A stretch of DNA of 64,000 bases from Arthrobacter pullicola (lineage in GTDB: Bacteria; Actinomycetota; Actinomycetes; Actinomycetales; Micrococcaceae), in contig NZ_JACSQC010000004.1 of assembly GCF_014836875.1 (NCBI RefSeq), positions 124,001 through 188,000 of the forward strand. Reading direction: 5' to 3'. Both the position numbers and the translations under genes were made by a program. The notes below the pieces were generated by a model. It ran no database searches. It was not told the origin of the DNA and saw only the letters and a list, made by a program, of their open reading frames with translations. How positions within the stretch are numbered: position 1 is the stretch's first letter; each line of letters starts with the position of its first letter. Positions 10,859 to 19,148 of this stretch are shown piece after piece.

Positions 10859-11170
10859 ATGACCAGCTGGAGCATCGATGCCGCGTCAGCGCACTCCATC
10901 ATCAACCGGACCGCGGCGCGGGCAGAGGACTTCTCCGGTGCCTCCCGGGACCTCCGGAACGCAGTGGAGGCCGCCCAAGCTGCAGGCCGCAGCGCTGTCG
11001 TGGGGGATGCCCTCATCGCCGCCTACCAGGACTACGCCGGCCTCCTGATCGCGAATGCCGCCGACTCCGCTGAGACCGCCTGCACCTCGGTCCGCGGGGC
11101 CCTGGGCGCCTACCAGGACGCGGATCTGCAGATGGCGGCCGCCGCGCAGGCTGGGATGGCGTCAACCTGA
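10859..11170 (+). CDS. Small helical protein, DUF6507/WXG100-like, candidate type VII secretion substrate
   Basis: A 103-residue protein predicted to be almost entirely alpha-helical: two Ala-rich amphipathic helices (about residues 5-40 and 48-95) with a short break near GRSAVVGD. Length and helix pattern fit the ESAT-6/WXG100 superfamily and the actinobacterial DUF6507 group; the opening TSWSID resembles the latter, but no strict W-x-G is seen. ATG 10859 has a strong GGGGGAGG site. Its stop TGA shares a base with the next ATG, so it begins a five-gene unit. No signal peptide is visible. The function is inferred from context only. Confidence 0.7.
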   Translation: MTSWSIDAASAHSIINRTAARAEDFSGASRDLRNAVEAAQAAGRSAVVGDALIAAYQDYAGLLIANAADSAETACTSVRGALGAYQDADLQMAAAAQAGMAST

Positions 11171-12348
11171 TGGCCGGAAGCGTTGATTTTTCCCTGCTGC
11201 CGGACTTCGCTGACGCCGATGAGCTTGTTGCGCAGGCCGGTGCCCTTGCCGCGGCCGGGGAATCAGCTGCCCTGACGGCGGCGGACTGCCACAGCGAATG
11301 GCAGGGGCTGCGCGAAGTTTACGGCGCTCCGGAAGCCGGCCTTGCCTACGGGGCTTTTGACAAGGTCGCCGCCTATGGCACGGAGACCAGGTCAGTGACC
11401 CAGGCAATCAAGACGGCCCTGGGAGATTTTGCGCAGGAGGCACGCCGGCTTCGCCTGCGCTCCCAGGAACTCATCGCAGCCTCCGGACAGTGCACACCGC
11501 CGGACGAATCCGGCGCCGAGGACGAAGCCAGGGCAGCCGAAATAAGGGCGGTCCAGCAGCAGGTAACGATCCTGGCCGCTGAGTATGCTGCCGCTGAGTC
11601 CATGTGCGCCGCGGGGATTCGTGCAGCCTGCGGCCTGCTGCCGGACAGCGGGCTGCTTGGCAGCAGCAGCTTCGGCACCACAACCTCACTCGCAGACACC
11701 GTGCTGGGCCAGGTCCACCAATCACCCGTTCATGTGCGCCGGACCCTGGAAGTCAGCGGGGAGCTCGCGGCCGAGCTGCGGGTGGAGAACATTGCCTATG
11801 ACGTCATAGACGGCGGCGTGCGCTACACCCGAACACCGTCCGGGATCCTGATCCCGGCCGAACGTGCACTGGACCTGTTCCATCCGCCGGTCCCAGCGGC
11901 GGACTACGGGCGGCCGCGGCCTGAACTGAGGCTGGACGCCAACGCGGACACGCTGACCCCGCCCGGCTGGGCGCGTTGGGCGGGCCGCGGGCTGTTCACC
12001 CTCGATGCCGGCGTCACGGCGTGGGACCAGGGCAGTCAGCAGTACAACAGCGACCTGGTGCTCCACCCGGACTGGACCTCCGGTGAGCGGGCCTGGTCCG
12101 TCACGCAGAACGTGGCAATCGTAGGGGGCGCCTCCCTGGCCGGCGGTGCCGGCGGGGCCTGGGCCGGAGCCAAAGCAGGCGCGGTGGCCGGCGGCGTGTT
12201 CGGCAGCTGGGTGCCGGTTGTCGGTACGGCAGCCGGTGCCGTAGTGGGCGGTATTGTGGGTGGAATCGCCGGAGGCATGGTGGGCAGCGGCGTGGGGGAA
12301 AAGATTGGAAAGAAAGCCAAGGAGATATGGGATTCATTCTGGGACTGA
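11170..12348 (+). CDS. WXG-containing protein with C-terminal glycine zipper, candidate secreted effector
   Basis: A 392-residue protein with no family I can name firmly. The first 160 or so residues are helical and contain W44-Q45-G46 in HSEWQGLREVYG, a WXG-like turn. A middle part (about 190-310) has mixed strands and a Pro-rich segment. About residues 316-375 are a glycine/alanine-rich hydrophobic stretch with many GxxxG steps (AGGVFGSWVPVVGTAAGAV, GGIVGGIAGGMVGSG), ending in a basic tail KIGKKAKEIWDSFWD. This layout resembles polymorphic or type VII-secreted effectors with a membrane-inserting end. It starts on the previous stop and overlaps the next gene by 22 bases. Confidence 0.72.
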   Translation: MAGSVDFSLLPDFADADELVAQAGALAAAGESAALTAADCHSEWQGLREVYGAPEAGLAYGAFDKVAAYGTETRSVTQAIKTALGDFAQEARRLRLRSQELIAASGQCTPPDESGAEDEARAAEIRAVQQQVTILAAEYAAAESMCAAGIRAACGLLPDSGLLGSSSFGTTTSLADTVLGQVHQSPVHVRRTLEVSGELAAELRVENIAYDVIDGGVRYTRTPSGILIPAERALDLFHPPVPAADYGRPRPELRLDANADTLTPPGWARWAGRGLFTLDAGVTAWDQGSQQYNSDLVLHPDWTSGERAWSVTQNVAIVGGASLAGGAGGAWAGAKAGAVAGGVFGSWVPVVGTAAGAVVGGIVGGIAGGMVGSGVGEKIGKKAKEIWDSFWD

Positions 12349-12668
12349 TCTTGAGCCTGGTGGTGCTCACGATGGGCTGGCGGGCACACACCGGCCGCTG
12401 GCGGTCCTGGCTGGGCCATCCTGGGCTGCTGCCGCGGGTCCGGGCCTATCCGGGACTGGGAATGCTCTACGGCGGCATAGGCCTGCTCACCGGAACACTG
12501 CTTTGGGATGCGGATCCGCGCTCCATGGGCAAACCGCTGCTCGGCCTGCTCCTGGTGCTGATGCTGGGCGGAATATGGACCTTCCTGGTCAGCCTGGTGT
12601 GGCTGCCGAAGTTTATGCTCCCTGACTGGGTCCGGGTGGCTGAGCGCACAACGGAACGGCGGGCATGA
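12327..12668 (+). CDS. Small membrane protein of the accessory cluster
   Basis: A 113-residue hydrophobic protein with no family I recognise. Segments at about residues 2-18, 44-60 and 70-94 look membrane-spanning, separated by basic stretches (WRAHTGRWRSW, PKFMLPDWVRVAERTTERRA), so the C-terminus is probably cytoplasmic. It starts 22 bases inside the end of the glycine-zipper gene and overlaps the next gene by four bases, which implies tight co-expression. In an effector cassette, a protein of this size would be a natural candidate for immunity or membrane anchoring; that is inference from position. Confidence 0.72.
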   Translation: MGFILGLILSLVVLTMGWRAHTGRWRSWLGHPGLLPRVRAYPGLGMLYGGIGLLTGTLLWDADPRSMGKPLLGLLLVLMLGGIWTFLVSLVWLPKFMLPDWVRVAERTTERRA

Positions 12669-13129
12669 GCACGGCATTGCTGAATACCGGCTATCTGCAG
12701 CTGCAGGTCCCAGCCGGCTGGGAAAGCAGCATCGAAACGGATACAGCAGTGGTCCGGGCTCCTGTCAACGGAGGATTCCGGCCCAATGTCACCGCCCATA
12801 CCCAGGCTTTTCCGGGCAGTGTGGCCCGGGCAGCTACCGAGGGCATCGCGGGGGCTTTGGCTGCCCTGGACCAGGTGCACATTCTCAGTTGCACCCTCTG
12901 GCCCGTTCCGGATACTGACGGTGGGCGCTGGATCGAGTACACCTATGAACTCCAGGGGACAACGCTGCACCTGCAGCAGGGGCTGCTGCTCCGCAGCGGC
13001 CTGCTCACGACTTTTTCAGCCACCTGCAGGACCTCGCAGCTTCCCGCTTATGGGGATCACTTTGCCAAGGTGGCCAGCAGCCTTCGTTTCACCGTTGCCG
13101 GGACGGAACCGGAAGGAAACACCCCATGA
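12665..13129 (+). CDS. LpqN/DcrB-like small protein of the accessory cluster
   Basis: A 154-residue soluble protein. The pattern YLQLQVPAGWESSIE, then RPNVTAHTQAF, then a helix and paired strands (GGRWIEYTYEL, LHLQQGLLLRSGLLTTFSAT) and a closing FAKVASSLRF resembles the PsbP/Mog1-like fold of the DcrB (DUF1795) and mycobacterial LpqN families. Unlike LpqN it has no lipoprotein signal, so it is probably cytosolic. It overlaps both neighbours by four bases (ATGA). LpqN-type proteins are linked to ESX cargo in mycobacteria, which fits the cluster; the assignment is by pattern only. Confidence 0.68.
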   Translation: MSTALLNTGYLQLQVPAGWESSIETDTAVVRAPVNGGFRPNVTAHTQAFPGSVARAATEGIAGALAALDQVHILSCTLWPVPDTDGGRWIEYTYELQGTTLHLQQGLLLRSGLLTTFSATCRTSQLPAYGDHFAKVASSLRFTVAGTEPEGNTP

Positions 13130-13935
13130 GCGGGTACACCGAACCGCGGCTGGAACCGTTTGCTGCGCGCTACACGGGTGAACCCCTGGAGGAGCTCTCC
13201 GGTCTGGCTGCCAGCCAGGATTACCGCTCGGACGGACCCTGGCTTTCCACAGCCGCACAGGATCTGCTGCTGATGCTGGCCAAGGGCGGCAGGCTGGGAC
13301 GGTTTGGCTTCGGCAATGCCCAAGCCGGATTGGCTGAGCTTGAGGCCGCCGGCCTGGCAACAGGCAAGGGACGGTTGCAGGGGCAGGGAAGGCTGGTGAC
13401 ATCTCCGCTGGAGAATACGCTGGGTACCCTCCATCTCACTGCCGGCCTGGGCGGAGTCCGCACCGCTTTCTACTGTGCCATAGGGCCCGAAGGCGTGCTG
13501 GTGCTCGCCGGGCCTTCCTGCACCCGGCTGCGCACCAGGGACGGGGCGGAAACTGCCCGCCGGCAGGTTGACTTCCTCTCACTGGACCAGCTGTACCCGG
13601 CTCTCGCGGCCTGGCTGGGAATCGGCCCGTCGTGGACTCTGGATGAAGAGGCGGCACCCGATCCGGCAGCCGTCCAGGCACGGATGTCCGGAGCCGGCCC
13701 GGAACAGGTCCCGGCACCGGAGGGAAGCGGCCCGGTGGTGCGGCACATGTGGGAACAGGACTGGTTCATCTGGCAGCCGGCAGACGGCAGCACCGGGCTG
13801 CCTACCGGTATCCAGGCGGGCGCTGCTGGAACCTGGCAGCTGGTCCGCACCGAGGCTGGTCTTCTCCTGCGGCCGTGGCCTTCCGCCGCCGCATACCGCA
13901 GCCTGCTGCAGGCTGTGAACAGGCAGCTTTCCTAG
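13126..13935 (+). CDS. Hypothetical protein of the accessory cluster, possibly EspG-like
   Basis: A 269-residue soluble protein without a motif I can name firmly. An N-terminal helical part (WLSTAAQDLLLMLAKGG, AQAGLAELEAAGLATG) is followed by a beta-rich part (LTAGLGGVRTAFYCAIGPEG, VLVLAGPSCTRLRT) and a second half around VVRHMWEQDWFIWQPADG. The helix-turn plus strand pattern and the position beside a WXG-like gene recall EspG, the cytosolic chaperone of ESX substrates, but the likeness is weak. It overlaps the previous gene by four bases and is the last gene of the unit; tsaB follows after about 50 bases. Confidence 0.66.
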   Translation: MSGYTEPRLEPFAARYTGEPLEELSGLAASQDYRSDGPWLSTAAQDLLLMLAKGGRLGRFGFGNAQAGLAELEAAGLATGKGRLQGQGRLVTSPLENTLGTLHLTAGLGGVRTAFYCAIGPEGVLVLAGPSCTRLRTRDGAETARRQVDFLSLDQLYPALAAWLGIGPSWTLDEEAAPDPAAVQARMSGAGPEQVPAPEGSGPVVRHMWEQDWFIWQPADGSTGLPTGIQAGAAGTWQLVRTEAGLLLRPWPSAAAYRSLLQAVNRQLS

Positions 13936-13986
13936 CCCAGGACCACCGTGACGGGCAGCCAGGGGGAACCGCGTAAAATGGGCACC

Positions 13987-14655
13987 GTGCTCATCCTTGC
14001 CATCGATACCTCCGCCATTGCCAGTGCGGCACTGCTAACCGGTGAAGGGGAGACGCTGGCGTCCTTCGCCACCGCAGACACCCGTTCCCACGCCGAGGTC
14101 CTTGCCCCGGGGATCCAGGACCTGCTGCTGAAGACCGGAGTTGCCGGCGCGCAAATCGACGCACTGGTGGTCGGGGTTGGCCCTGGCCCGTTCACTGGAC
14201 TGCGCTCCGGCATCGCCACCGCCCGGACCCTGGCCTTCGCCTGGAACAAACCGCTGCACGGCGTGATGAGCCTGGACGCCATTGCCCTCGACGCCGCCCT
14301 GGACGCCTGGCGGGAGGGAGTGGACGAGTTCGTTGTCGCCACGGATGCGCGGCGCAGGGAAGTCTACTGGGCGCACTACCGCAGCACCGGCGGCACCCCG
14401 GAACTTCTGGACGGACCGCACGTCACCTCACCCGCTGACGTTCCTGCTCTGCCCGCGTACGGCGCAGGCGCCGGCCTGTATCCGGATGCGCTGCACCCGG
14501 TGCGGGACTTTGCCGACGCCCAGCCGACGGCCGCTGCGCTGGGCCGCACCGCCGTCGTGCGCCTGGTCCGCGGACTGCCGCTGCTGGACAGCGCACCGCT
14601 TTACCTGCGTGAATCCGATGCCAAGGTGCCAGGCCCGCGGAAGCGTGCCCTGTGA
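13987..14655 (+). CDS. tsaB: tRNA t6A biosynthesis protein TsaB
   Basis: The TsaB subunit of the threonylcarbamoyl transferase complex; it dimerises with TsaD. It begins LILAIDTSAIASAALL (ASKHA phosphate-1 region), then AEVLAPGIQDLL and VGVGPGPFTGLRSGIATART, the hallmark motif. Two starts are possible: ATG 13978 with AGGGGG upstream, or GTG 13987, preferred here because a TAAAAT box at 13974-13979 lies seven bases before it, the spacing seen at other apparently leaderless genes in the window. If so, tsaB has its own promoter after the accessory cluster. It overlaps rimI by four bases (GTGA). Confidence 0.93.
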   Translation: MLILAIDTSAIASAALLTGEGETLASFATADTRSHAEVLAPGIQDLLLKTGVAGAQIDALVVGVGPGPFTGLRSGIATARTLAFAWNKPLHGVMSLDAIALDAALDAWREGVDEFVVATDARRREVYWAHYRSTGGTPELLDGPHVTSPADVPALPAYGAGAGLYPDALHPVRDFADAQPTAAALGRTAVVRLVRGLPLLDSAPLYLRESDAKVPGPRKRAL

Positions 14656-15173
14656 GCACCCAGCCTGGGAAGGCCTCCCCGGTCACCATCCGGCCGATGA
14701 CCGAGGCGGATATTCCGGCTGTGGACGCGCTGGAAAAAGCCATGTTCCCCGTCGACGCGTGGCCCACGCAGATGTTCTACGACGAACTCGGCCAGGCTGA
14801 CACCCGGTCCTACTATGTGGCCGAGGCAGCGGACGGCAGCGTAGTAGGCTACGCCGGACTGATGTGCGTGCTGCCCATTGCCGATGTCCAAACCATCGCC
14901 GTTTCCACAGCCCACGAAGGTGCCGGGATTGGCTCCCGGCTGCTGGCCACCCTGATCGACGAAGCCAAGGACCGGGGCGCCGATGACGTGCTGCTCGAGG
15001 TCCGGGCGGATAATCCCCGGGCCCAGAGGCTCTACCGCTGGTTTGGTTTCGAACAGATCCACATCCGGCCGCGCTACTACCGTGACGGTGCCGATGCCCT
15101 GATCATGCGCCTGGACCTCTCCGCCTGGCAGGGCAGCCCGCAGCGCACCGTCCAAACTCCGAAGGAATCGTAA
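14652..15173 (+). CDS. rimI: Ribosomal protein alanine N-acetyltransferase RimI
   Basis: A 173-residue GNAT enzyme of the RimI type, which acetylates the N-terminal alanine of ribosomal protein bS18 or similar peptides. Motifs are VTIRPMTEADIPAVDALEK, AIAVSTAHEGAGIGSRLL-type acetyl-CoA loop (AHEGAGIGSRLLATLI), LLEVRADNPRAQRLYRWFGF and the final RPRYYRDGADALIM, which is diagnostic of RimI. It starts with a GTG that overlaps the tsaB stop and ends directly before the tsaD ATG, so tsaB-rimI-tsaD form one unit as in most actinobacteria. Confidence 0.93.
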   Translation: MSTQPGKASPVTIRPMTEADIPAVDALEKAMFPVDAWPTQMFYDELGQADTRSYYVAEAADGSVVGYAGLMCVLPIADVQTIAVSTAHEGAGIGSRLLATLIDEAKDRGADDVLLEVRADNPRAQRLYRWFGFEQIHIRPRYYRDGADALIMRLDLSAWQGSPQRTVQTPKES

Positions 15174-16250
15174 ATGAACCGCACCGAACCCCTGGTGCTC
15201 GGCATCGAATCATCCTGTGACGAAACCGGCGTCGGAATCGTCCGCGGAAACACCCTGCTCACCAACGCTGTGTCCTCCTCCATGGAGGAGCACGTCCGGT
15301 TTGGCGGGGTGATCCCCGAGATTGCCTCCCGCGCCCACCTTGATGCTTTCGTCCCCACGCTGCGGCAGGCCCTGGAGGAAGCCGGCGTTACGCTCGACGA
15401 CGTCGACGCCATTGCTGTCACCTCCGGACCCGGACTAGCCGGGGCGCTGATGGTCGGTGTGTGCGCGGCGAAGGCGCTGGCCGTTGCCACCGGCAAGCCG
15501 CTGTACGCCATCAACCATCTGGTGGCCCACGTGGGCGTCGGTGTGCTCGACGGCGGTGAGCTCCCGGAAAACCTTGGCGCGCTGCTCGTCTCCGGCGGCC
15601 ACACCGAAATCCTCCGCGTCGGGTCGCTGACCTCCGACGTCGAACTCCTGGGCTCCACCATTGACGATGCCGCGGGCGAGGCCTATGACAAAGTGGCCCG
15701 CATCCTGGGCCTGGGTTATCCCGGAGGTCCGGCGATCGACAAGCTGGCACGGGAGGGAAACCCGAAGGCCATCCGGTTCCCGCGCGGCCTGACACAGCCC
15801 AAGTACATGGGCAGCGCCGAAGCTCCCGGCCCGCACCGCTACGACTGGTCCTTCTCCGGCCTCAAAACCGCCGTCGCCCGCTGCGTGGAGCAGTATGAAG
15901 CCGCCGGGCAGGAACCGCCGGTCGCTGATATCGCGGCATCTTTCCAGGAAGCCGTGGTGGATGTGATCACGTCCAAGGCCGTCCTGGCCTGCACCGAGCA
16001 TGGCATTACCAACCTGCTGCTCGGCGGGGGAGTGGCAGCCAACTCGAGGCTCCGGGAGCTAACCGCAGAACGCTGCGCCGCGGCCGGCATTTCCCTGCGG
16101 GTGCCGCCGATCCGGCTGTGCACCGATAACGGTGCCATGGTGGCTGCGCTGGGTGCGCAGGTGGTGATGGCCGGCGGTCAGCCCTCCGGCGTGGAGTTCA
16201 CTCCGGATCCCTCCCAGCCGGTCACCAGCATCCACCTGCCGGCGGCCTAG
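15174..16250 (+). CDS. tsaD: tRNA N6-adenosine threonylcarbamoyltransferase TsaD
   Basis: The catalytic Kae1/TsaD subunit (358 residues) that transfers the threonylcarbamoyl group to A37 of tRNA. It shows [15 protein letters not shown], the metal-binding region [64 protein letters not shown] and [13 protein letters not shown] 15174 follows the rimI stop with AAGGAA upstream. The stop TAG is followed at once by a long tandem repeat region that separates it from the convergent HNH gene. Confidence 0.97.
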   Translation: MNRTEPLVLGIESSCDETGVGIVRGNTLLTNAVSSSMEEHVRFGGVIPEIASRAHLDAFVPTLRQALEEAGVTLDDVDAIAVTSGPGLAGALMVGVCAAKALAVATGKPLYAINHLVAHVGVGVLDGGELPENLGALLVSGGHTEILRVGSLTSDVELLGSTIDDAAGEAYDKVARILGLGYPGGPAIDKLAREGNPKAIRFPRGLTQPKYMGSAEAPGPHRYDWSFSGLKTAVARCVEQYEAAGQEPPVADIAASFQEAVVDVITSKAVLACTEHGITNLLLGGGVAANSRLRELTAERCAAAGISLRVPPIRLCTDNGAMVAALGAQVVMAGGQPSGVEFTPDPSQPVTSIHLPAA

Positions 16251-16592
16251 CGCGTGGTGCTCGGTCCTAGTGCCGTGTGCCCGGTGCCTGGCCGGGGCCT
16301 GGTGCTCAGCGTCTCGTGCCTAGCCGGAGCGCGGTGCTCAGCGTCTCGTGCCTAGCCGGAGCGTCTCGTGCCTAGCCGGAGTGCGGAGCCCGGTGCCCAG
16401 CGCTTCGTGCCTAGCCGGAGCCTGGTGCCTAGCGTCTCGTGCCTAGCCGGAGCCTGGTGCTCAGCGTCTCGTGCCTAGCCGGAGCCTGGTGCTCAGCGTC
16501 TCGTGCCTAGCCGGGGCCTGGTGCCCAGCGTCTCGTGCCTAGTGCCTAGTCGGTGCTCCGGCGCCTCGTGCCTTGAATCTGGAACCTTGACC
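16251..16592. repeat. Intergenic tandem array with 32-bp period between tsaD and the HNH gene
   Basis: No gene is seen here. The core GTCTCGTGCCTAGCCGG begins at 16311, 16343, 16363, 16402 (one mismatch), 16434, 16466, 16498 and, diverging after its first part, 16530. Five of the seven steps are exactly 32 bases; the others are 20 and 39. Each unit continues with a variable AGCCTGGTGCTCAGC-like half, and degenerate pieces flank the array on both sides. There is no spacer diversity and no clear hairpin with a T-run. It sits between two convergent genes. Confidence 0.9.
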
Positions 16593-18827
16593 CTAAAACG
16601 GTGGTGGGCCGTCATCGGGGGGAGTGCCTTTCGGTGCCTGTGGCAGGCAGCCGGGGGCGTAGTTGAGGGCGGGGTCGGTGGTGTAGGCCCGGCCGGTGGG
16701 GGAGCGCCATTCGATGGTGCCTGGCTCAGGTTGGCGCGCTTTCCAATGGCCGAGGGTTTTGAAGCGGTGGTGTTTGGGACAGAGGTGTTCCAGATTCGTG
16801 TGGTCGGTCGGTCCATAGTGGGCGAACGGGGTGGTGTGGTCGATCTCTGCATGGGTAACGCCGACCGAGCAACCAGGGAACCGGCAGGTTCCGTCCCGGG
16901 CCTGAAGCCAGCGTTTGAGCCCGGCGGGAATGCGTCGCCGCCGGCCCACACCGAGGATCTCCCCGGTGGCAGGGTCTTGGCTGAGCGGAGTCCAGTGCAG
17001 GGCTTCGAGGATCAGGCGGCGCCCGGTCTCGGGGCTGATGGGCCCGTAGCCGTTCAGCTCGGCCGGGTCCTCGTTGAGCCCGGCGAGGGTATCGGCGTTG
17101 ATCAGGACCATCACTTCGGTCCGGACCCCGGAGCGGGTTCGGGTCCGGTGCCGTTCGGCCCTCCGCGGTCCCTTCGGTGACCGGCCTGCGCGCGGACCGC
17201 GGCCGAGTTCCTGAGGCTCTGGGCGTTCCTCTCCCATGCCGGCGCCAGGCTGATCAGGAGCTGAAGTATCTGCCGCGGTAGATCCCGGAATAGGCGTGGA
17301 ATTGCCTCTGGGTGACGGGCCGGGGCCCGGAGCGGGGGCGGGGGTGGGGACGGAAGTGGGAGCGGGAGCGCCGGTGAAACTTGGGTCAGAGCCAGCTGCG
17401 GGGGCGGAGTCAGGGATGGGAGCGCGTGCGGGAGCGGGAGCACCGGTGGAACTTGGAGCGGGAGCGGGCTCAGAACCAGCAACGGGGGCGGGGGTGGAGC
17501 CAGGAAGATGGGAGGGGCCGGGGACGGGATCAGAGCCGGCTGCGGGGGCAGCGCCGGGGACGGGAGCGCGTCCGGGGGTTGGGACGGAAGTGGGAGCGGG
17601 CCGGATCCCCGGGATCTCGTCGTCGTTGTCCAGGAACAATGTGGTGAGGATGTCGGCACGGAGCTGGTCCATTGTGCGGGGGTCTCCGGAGCGTTTACCG
17701 GCCTTTGCGGCACCGGTAAGGGCGGAGAAGAGTGCCTGGCCTTTCTCCGCGGCGATAAATGCGCTCAGGCAGGACATCCCATCCGGCAGGGCCTGGAAGG
17801 AGACCCGGCGTTTGTCTTTGGCCTGACGGTGGCGAACCGGGATCAGGTCCGGGAACCTGGATTCCCGCAGCCGGCGGGCCCGGCGGCCAAAGCCTGCCGC
17901 GGTCCGGCCCTCGGCGGCATTGAGCAGGTCCCGCTCAAACTTCCCGCGTGCGCTCAACACTTCGGCCTCTGAACCAGCTCCATGAGTCACGCCGTCACCG
18001 GCTCCGCCAGCCGCTGAGTTCCCCGTCCCGGATCGATCAGCGGCCTGGCCGTCAGGACCCTTCTGATTGTTCTCCGCACCCGGGCCATCCAGCCCCAGGT
18101 CAAGCTGCCCGAAGCCAGTACCGGAGAGACCTCCGTCTGCTTCGCCGCCTCCGTCTGCTTCGCCGTGTCCGTCCGTCTCGTTGTCTTCGGCCGAGCCGTT
18201 TGGTTCCGTTCCGCTTCCAGCGGCACTCCCGTTAGGCCCGGCACGCCCGTCCGCCCCACCCCCTCCCGGATCACCGGCAACCCCACCCGCCCCACCCCCG
18301 CTATTCCCGGCTGTCCCGGGGATCTCGGTGGGCAGGTTCTGAGTTTCGTCGAGAATGATCCGGGCATGCTGGATAGCGATCCGGCCCTCGGCCAGCCGCG
18401 CGAGGGTTTGCGGTGCTTCCAGGCACAGACGGGTTGATTCGCTAATGAGCTGCAGCGCTGTCATGTGGGGCACATTCAGCACCGCTGCTGCTTCAGCAGC
18501 GGCCAAGCTCATGGCCAGGGCTGGTTGTTCCTTACCCGCGGCCGCCCCGAGGTCCCTGGCAAAGAGGGCTTCCAGCCGTGCGGCGGCCCTGGCCTGCTGG
18601 GCCTGGGCCCAAGACACCAGCATCCCCAGCCGCTGTAGCGCTGTAAGGGTTTCCTCATAGCCCAGGTTCCCGGCACCGCGCAGCGACAACCGTCCGTCGA
18701 AACCCTCTGGCAGCGTCTCCACGGATACGTCCGCCAACCCCGCAGGGTCGGCGCAGAACACCGGCACACCGCTTTCCTCCCGGTCAGCTGACCGGGAAAG
18801 CCCTGGGGTATCCGAGGAGCGGTTCAT
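16593..18827 (-). CDS. DUF222 and HNH endonuclease domain protein (13E12 type) with low-complexity inserts
   Basis: A 744-residue protein. The N-terminal third is DUF222 (LQRLGMLVSWAQAQQARAA; LARLAEGRIAIQHARIIL). The C-terminus is an HNH nuclease with CRFPGCSVG, EIDHTTPFAHYG and NLEHLCPKHHR, i.e. the metal-binding Cys/His set plus catalytic His. Two low-complexity stretches interrupt it: a Gly/Asn/Asp-rich one around residues 190-290 and a Pro/Ala/Ser-rich one around 410-540 built from repeats such as PAPGPGPSP and SVPTPGRAPVP. Such proteins are multi-copy in actinobacterial genomes and are often tied to 13E12-like mobile DNA; their role is unknown. The start is ATG at 18827. Confidence 0.9.
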   Translation of the reverse strand: MNRSSDTPGLSRSADREESGVPVFCADPAGLADVSVETLPEGFDGRLSLRGAGNLGYEETLTALQRLGMLVSWAQAQQARAAARLEALFARDLGAAAGKEQPALAMSLAAAEAAAVLNVPHMTALQLISESTRLCLEAPQTLARLAEGRIAIQHARIILDETQNLPTEIPGTAGNSGGGAGGVAGDPGGGGADGRAGPNGSAAGSGTEPNGSAEDNETDGHGEADGGGEADGGLSGTGFGQLDLGLDGPGAENNQKGPDGQAADRSGTGNSAAGGAGDGVTHGAGSEAEVLSARGKFERDLLNAAEGRTAAGFGRRARRLRESRFPDLIPVRHRQAKDKRRVSFQALPDGMSCLSAFIAAEKGQALFSALTGAAKAGKRSGDPRTMDQLRADILTTLFLDNDDEIPGIRPAPTSVPTPGRAPVPGAAPAAGSDPVPGPSHLPGSTPAPVAGSEPAPAPSSTGAPAPARAPIPDSAPAAGSDPSFTGAPAPTSVPTPAPAPGPGPSPRGNSTPIPGSTAADTSAPDQPGAGMGEERPEPQELGRGPRAGRSPKGPRRAERHRTRTRSGVRTEVMVLINADTLAGLNEDPAELNGYGPISPETGRRLILEALHWTPLSQDPATGEILGVGRRRRIPAGLKRWLQARDGTCRFPGCSVGVTHAEIDHTTPFAHYGPTDHTNLEHLCPKHHRFKTLGHWKARQPEPGTIEWRSPTGRAYTTDPALNYAPGCLPQAPKGTPPDDGPPPF

Positions 18828-19020
18828 ATCCCAACCCTGCCACCCGCCACTGACATTCCAAGCCCTAAATCGGCCCTTTGCCGTGCCCCTAAATACGGGT
18901 TATTTACTTGCCTTTTGGCCACCAGCGGGAAGGGGCTGCGGGGCGGCGGTCGGTTTCTTCGCGCGCCCACGAAACGGGGTCCTGGCCGTGACGGCGGGGA
19001 CCGTGATGGTGGGGCTGGAG

Positions 19021-19148
19021 CTTCGCCGCGGAGCTGCCGGACGCCGCCGAGCCCCAGGCTAGGTTTCGGCACCCGGCTGCCGGGCGCCGTCGAGCCCCAG
19101 TTAGGCTTCGCCGCGGAGCTGCCGGACGCCGTCGAGCACCACGGCGCG
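19021..19148. repeat. Three tandem 42/43-bp copies spanning the 3' end of the GCS2-type gene
   Basis: Copies begin at 19021, 19064 and 19106. The third copy is the last coding part of the ligase gene (reading VLDGVRQLRGEA then stop on the minus strand). The other two lie just past its stop and still encode GGVRQLRGEA-like residues. Copies 1 and 3 differ by few bases over the shared part (CTTCGCCGCGGAGCTGCCGG); copy 2 is more diverged. This looks like a tandem duplication of a gene end. The rest of the gap (18828-19020) shows no gene, only an AT-richer stretch at about 18850-18920. Confidence 0.85.

Noticed and set aside
16294-16570. Possible CRISPR array
   Set aside because: Units are tandem with related sequence throughout; there are no unique spacers and no cas genes.
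18824-19072. Small minus-strand frame of 82 codons between the HNH and ligase genes
   Set aside because: It consists of a decayed copy of the ligase gene end plus Pro/Arg-rich shadow; no ribosome site.
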